In this document: positions 59,292 to 64,000 of the stretch, one piece after another | Layout: every line of letters starts with the position of its first letter | How positions within the stretch are numbered: the stretch's first letter is position 1 | Assembly: GCF_932294415.1 (NCBI RefSeq) | Contig: NC_065544.1 | Location: 29,093,210-29,157,209 of the forward strand | DNA from: Quercus robur | Lineage: Eukaryota; Streptophyta; Magnoliopsida; Fagales; Fagaceae | DNA length: 64,000 bases | Direction: 5' to 3' | Notes under the pieces: model-generated | Seen by the model: only the letters and a program-made list of their open reading frames with translations | Databases searched by the model: none | Told to the model about the DNA's origin: nothing | Made by a program: the position numbers and the translations under genes

Positions 59292-59831
59292 TATTTCTGG
59301 AGAAAAAGAACAAAATAAATTAAAAAGTCATCTAGCTTTCATTGGGTGGCAAGTCATCTTCTTTGCAAATTGGGGTAAAATTAAAGATAATCAATTTCAT
59401 TAAATTGATATTGTCATACGTGTGGTCAATGATTAGCAGCTAGTAAGTGATAAGTTCTGTATTCAGCCAAAAAAAAAAAAGTTGTTTAATGATAAGAATA
59501 GTTAGCAGCTAGTAAGTGTTAAAGATGTGTGAGTAGTTATTAGTTGGTTAGGGAGTTGCCATCCATGGATGATGGGACAAATGAAGCTATGATACCATTT
59601 GTTGGAGAGAGAACAAGTTGGGAGACTCCAATTTAGTAGTAGGTAATAAGCCTAATATATATAACATACAGGGACGTCACTTAACTGAAAAGCTTAAGTT
59701 TATAAGTTTTGGCTCAATTACGTTATAATAACCATTCCTTTGTGTCATTCTTATTCAACACCAGGCTTCAATCATATGTGTATACCAAAAAAAATTGTTC
59801 TTGGTTGAGGCAATATTTTAGTTCCTTTCTT
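59292..59831. other. Intergenic, no feature supported
   Basis: A short word TTAGCAGCTAGTAAGTG occurs twice (about 59432 and 59501), suggesting a small local duplication. I see no gene. Confidence 0.4.
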
Positions 59832-59839
59832 CATTTTGG

Positions 59840-60289
59840 AGGACAAAATTGGCCTTTGCCCTTTTCGAGTAAAATAAATAGTATTCTACCCCCTTTTCCA
59901 AACTAATTAGGAAAATACTCTTCTTTTGAAAATCGACTTTTTCAAAATCTAGTTTTAAAAAAAAATTCTGAAGCTCTATAGTGGCGTTTTAAAGAGCCTA
60001 TAATGACGTTTTAATAACTTATAGTGACATTTTGTAACTCGATTTTCATGAAGTCGAGTTACATGCAATTTTTTTTTACCTATAACTCGATTTCATGGAG
60101 CTTGAGTTAAAAAACGCCACTATAGATTTTTAAAAACGTCACTATAGGTCCTTAAAAACGTCACTATAGGATTTAACTCAATTTTGAAAAAGTCAATTTT
60201 CAAAAGAGAAGTATTTTCCTAATTAATTTGGGAAATGAAGTAGAATGCTATTTATTTTGCCCAAAAATGGCAGAAGCCAATTTTGTCCT
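59840..60289. repeat. Foldback (long inverted repeat) element with 8-bp TSD
   Basis: CATTTTGG lies on both sides (59832-59839, 60290-60297). The outer 120-130 bp (AGGACAAAATTGG...) are inverted at the other end with few mismatches. The centre is also mirror-like (CTATAGTGGCGTTTT at 59974 against AAAACGCCACTATAG at 60111), so nearly the whole 450 bp can fold into one hairpin. An 8-bp duplication fits hAT-type mobilisation. No coding capacity. Confidence 0.75.
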
Positions 60290-60297
60290 CATTTTGG

Positions 60298-61196
60298 ATG
60301 GTTGACTCCTTAAATATGTCAATTTATCCCTTTATTTTTCATCATTCTAATAACTTCATTTGTCCAGGACTCCAAACACTTAAAACACCACCACCACCAC
60401 CATTTCATTAAGTAGATTCATTACAAGTACTATTAAATGGTGTGCTCTAGAAGTGGCTGATTATTTCCAAGAATTTTTCAGTTTCTCAATTGTTCGAGCC
60501 TTTGCGACCATAAACAATCAACCGCAAATGGAAATTCTGAACAATGTCAAAGAATGTTAATCAAATATTATTGTCTCTCAAGTTCCTGTTCAAAAATTAA
60601 GTAAGGATACGAGATTCTTTTCATCAAATTTTAGAGATCCTCAAGACGTTGATTGAAGAAGAAATCTAAAATTCGTGAATCAATGGAAAACGAAGAACAA
60701 AACTAGACAATCCAATAAAATGGTCATTAGGATGGAGTGGAACTAGCAGCAGCTGGTACGAGAGTGCTATGACACTACTCGTTAATACCCGGGGTGCGTA
60801 GTCCCTTAGTATACAGGAAATTCAACCAGACATATATATATATATATATATATAGCCTCACCGTTCATTGTCTGTAACACTCTTAGGCCAAACCACAAGT
60901 AAATTACTTGCAGCTAACTCATATATACATCACTGTAAGTTTCTTTAAAAAACTTCTCTCCTCTCTGTATGTTAAAAATATTTAGTATTATTTAAAAAAA
61001 AAAAAAACTTATTATAATAATATATTAATTAAAAATAGCTCAACACTTAAAAAGGCTAAAATCATCATTAAAAATGAATTTTTCATAACGGCTTGAGACT
61101 TCACTTTTTGTTAACCGTTTCTCACATGGTTAACATCTCTTTCTCCCTGTGTGTGTGAACACCATTATCAAAATTGAAAGTTAGATTTTAGGGTTT
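60298..61196. other. Intergenic with short microsatellites
   Basis: A (CCA)n run near 60388-60403, an (AT)n run near 60831-60854 and an A-run near 60993-61006. No gene recognised. Confidence 0.5.
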
Positions 61197-64000
61197 TTTG
61201 TAAGCATGAAAAATATACGAAGATAATATAATCTAACGGTAGATTTGTCAAAATTTACATCGAATTAAGAAATATATGGTTGGGTACGAGTTACACATGA
61301 CGTAATTCTAAAAAATGTTACACCACCGAATAACTTATTATTGAATTCACATTTTGCAAATCCAACTGTTGGATTACAAGTTGTAAATGTTCTTAGCATG
61401 TATGCCCATATTCATGCCAATCGGATCTAATTTACCATTTGATCTACGAACTCATCTTTTACACATTATTTCAAACTACTAAAACATGAATCTAGACAAT
61501 TGATTGATGACATGGCTATTAATATTTGACCACCTTGAAATTTTGTAAGTATGAAAAATATACGAAAATAATGTAATCTAACGGTAAATTTGGCAAAATT
61601 CAAATCAAATTAAGAAATATATGGTTGGGTACGAGTTACACATGACGAAATTCTAAAAATTATTATACCACCCAAAAACTTATTATTGAATTCATATTTT
61701 AAAAATCTAACCATTGGATTACATGCTTTATATGTTTTTAACATGCATGCCAATTTTCATGTCAATTGGATGTAATTTACCATTTGATCTATAAACTTAT
61801 CTTTTATGCATTATTTTAAACTACAAAAACTTAAATTTAAACAATTAATTGATGACATGACAATTAATATTTGGTCACCTTAAAATTTTATAAGCAAGAA
61901 AAATATATGAAGAGAATTTAATTTAACGGTAGATTTGTCAAAATTCACATCGAATTAAGAAATATATAAATGGGTTCAAGTTACTCGTGTTCTAACTCTA
62001 GAAAATGTTACATCATCCAATAACTTATTACTGAATTCATATTTTGAAAATCTAACTGTTGGATTACATGTTCTATATGGTCTTAACATGCATGCCCATT
62101 TTCATTCCAATCGGATGTAATTTACCATTTGATCTATAAATTCATCTTTTAGGCATTATTTTAAACTACTAAAACTTTAATCTAGACAATAGATTGACGA
62201 CGCCACTATTGATATTTGATCACCTTGAAATTTTGTAAGCATGAAAAATATACGAAGATAATGTAATTTAACGGTAGATTTGTCGAAATTCACATTGAAT
62301 TAAGAAATATAGGGTTGGGTATGACTTACACCTGACGTAATTGTAAAAAATGTTACACCACCCAATAACTTATTATTGAATTCATATTTTGCAAATCTAA
62401 TTGCTGAATTGCAAGTTGTATATGTTCTTAACATGCATGCCAATTTTCATGCCAATCGGATGTAATTTACTATTTGATCTATGAACTCATCTTTTATACG
62501 TTATTTTAAACTAGTAAAATTTGAATCTAGACAATTGGTTGATGACATGGCTATTAATATTTGATCATCATGAAATTTTGTAAGTATGAAAAATATAAGA
62601 AAATAATGTAATCTAATGATATATTTGTCAAAATTCACATTAAATTAAGAAATATAGGGTTGGGTACAAGTTACACCTGACATAATTCTAAAAAATGTTA
62701 CAACACTCAATAACTTATTATTGAAATCATATTTTGAAAATCTAACCGTTGGATTACATGCTCTATATGTTCTTTACATGCATGCCAATTTGATGTAATT
62801 TATCATTTGATTTATAAACTTATCTTTTATGCATTATTTTAAACTACAAAAACTTGAATTTAAACAATTGATTGATGACATGAAAATTAATATTTGGTCA
62901 CCTTAAAATTTTATAAGAATGAAAAATATATGATGATAATGTAATCTAATGGCAGATTTGTTAAAATTCACATCGAATTAAGAAATATAGAGTTGGGTTC
63001 AAGTTACACGTGTGGTAACTCTAAAAAATGTTACATCAACCAATAACTTATTATTGAATTCATATTTTAAAAATCTAACCGTTGGATTACATGTTCTATA
63101 TATTCTTAACATGAATGCCAATTTTTATGCCAATCGGATGTAATTTACCATTTGATCTATAAACTTATCTTTTATGCATTATTTTAAAGTACTAAAACTT
63201 GAATCTAGACAATTGATTGATGATATCACTATTGATATTTGATTACCTTGAAATTTTTTAAGCATGAAAAATATACGAAGATAATGTAATCTAACGGTAA
63301 ATTTGTCAAAATTCACATCGAATTAAGAAATATAAGGTTGGGTTCAGGTTACACCTGACGTAATTCCAAAAAATGTTACCCCTTCCAATAACTTATTAGT
63401 GAATTCATATTTTGAAAATCCAACCGTTGGATTACAAGTTGTATATGTTCTTAACATGCATGCCAATCATTTGTAATTTACCATTTGATCTACGAACTCA
63501 TTTTTAATGCGTTATTTTAAACTACTAAAACTAGAATTTAGACAATTGATTGATGACGTGGCTATTAATCTTTGATCACCTTGAAATTTTGTAAGCATGA
63601 AAAATATACTAAGATAATGTAATCTAATGGTAGATTTGTCAAAATTCACATCGAATTAAGAAATGTAGGGTTGGGTACGAGTTACACTTGACGTAATTCT
63701 AAAAAATGTTACACCACCTAATAACTTATTATTGAATTCATATTTTGCAAATCCAACCTTTGGATTACAAGTTGTATATGTTCTTAGCATGCATGCCAAT
63801 TTCCATGTCAATCAGATGTAATTTACCATTGATCTTTGAACGTATCTTTTATACATTATTTTAAACTACTAAAATTTGAATCTAGAGAATTGATTGATAA
63901 CGTGGCTAATAATATTTGATCACCTTGAAATTTTGTTAGTATGAAAAATATACGAAAGTAATGTAATCTAACGGTAAATATGTCAAAATTCAATTCAAAT
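61197..64000 (+). repeat. Satellite array 3, a duplicate of array 2 without the LTR insertions
   Basis: It starts abruptly at about 61197 inside a monomer and runs off the window. It matches 23171-24048, then 34226-35595, then 43790 to about 44340 in order, with about 98% identity in the stretch compared, and covers more than one seven-monomer period (position-1 monomers at 61425 and 63816, 2391 bp apart). The Tat target (GTTCTATATGG, about 62080-62090) and the gag-only element target (TTGTATATGTTC, about 63440-63452) are both uninterrupted. Confidence 0.95.

Noticed and set aside
59580-59625. ATGATACCATTTGTTGGAG as a possible reverse primer site plus LTR start of another Copia element
   Set aside because: It is too short and there is no matching LTR or coding remnant next to it.

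Overview
The window is nuclear DNA from a dicot plant, probably a woody one. It is AT-rich and TATA-box driven, it carries plant-type PR-1 genes, and it is packed with plant Copia, Gypsy/Tat, L1, CACTA and MITE-type repeats. A tree of the Fagales kind would fit, but the sequence alone does not settle the species. The only host genes I can support are three intact, intron-less PR-1 (CAP family) genes of 159 residues at 11988-12467 (copy A), 17161-17640 (copy B) and 47694-48173 (copy C), all on the + strand, plus a decayed fourth PR-1 at 57447-57935.

Layout. 1-2384: end of a minus-strand SIRE/Maximus-like Copia fossil. 2531-10963: an old, broken plus-strand Copia element whose cut-off 3' LTR abuts the upstream flank of PR-1 A. 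10964-50000: the PR-1 cluster, in which near-identical gene units are separated by an AT-rich satellite with monomers of about 333-345 bp. The A-B interval holds only about two monomers (14341-15104). The B-C interval holds about 22 (19518-45587) and is split by two young LTR elements: a whole-looking Gypsy/Tat element (24049-34220) and a gag-only, SIRE-type element (35596-43784). 50000-61200: a full-length but broken L1-type LINE (51044-55896, 12-bp TSD), a solo LTR (56006-57092) of the same family as the gag-only element, the PR-1 pseudogene, a CACTA-like element and several foldback or MITE elements. 61197-64000: a second satellite array, almost a copy of the B-C array but lacking both LTR insertions.

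History read from the sequence. Copy B looks like the product of unequal crossing over between an A-type and a C-type gene. Upstream of about 16985 it matches C, including a CACTA end inserted in an LTR fragment; from 17055 on it matches A. The satellite has a seven-monomer higher-order period of about 2.38-2.39 kb. The array at 61197-64000 preserves the empty target sites of both LTR elements, giving a relative order: array duplication (about 2% divergence in the stretch compared), then the gag-only element (LTRs differ at about 4 of 1111 sites), then the Tat element (558-bp LTRs identical by eye). No CRISPR, rRNA or tRNA gene was seen.
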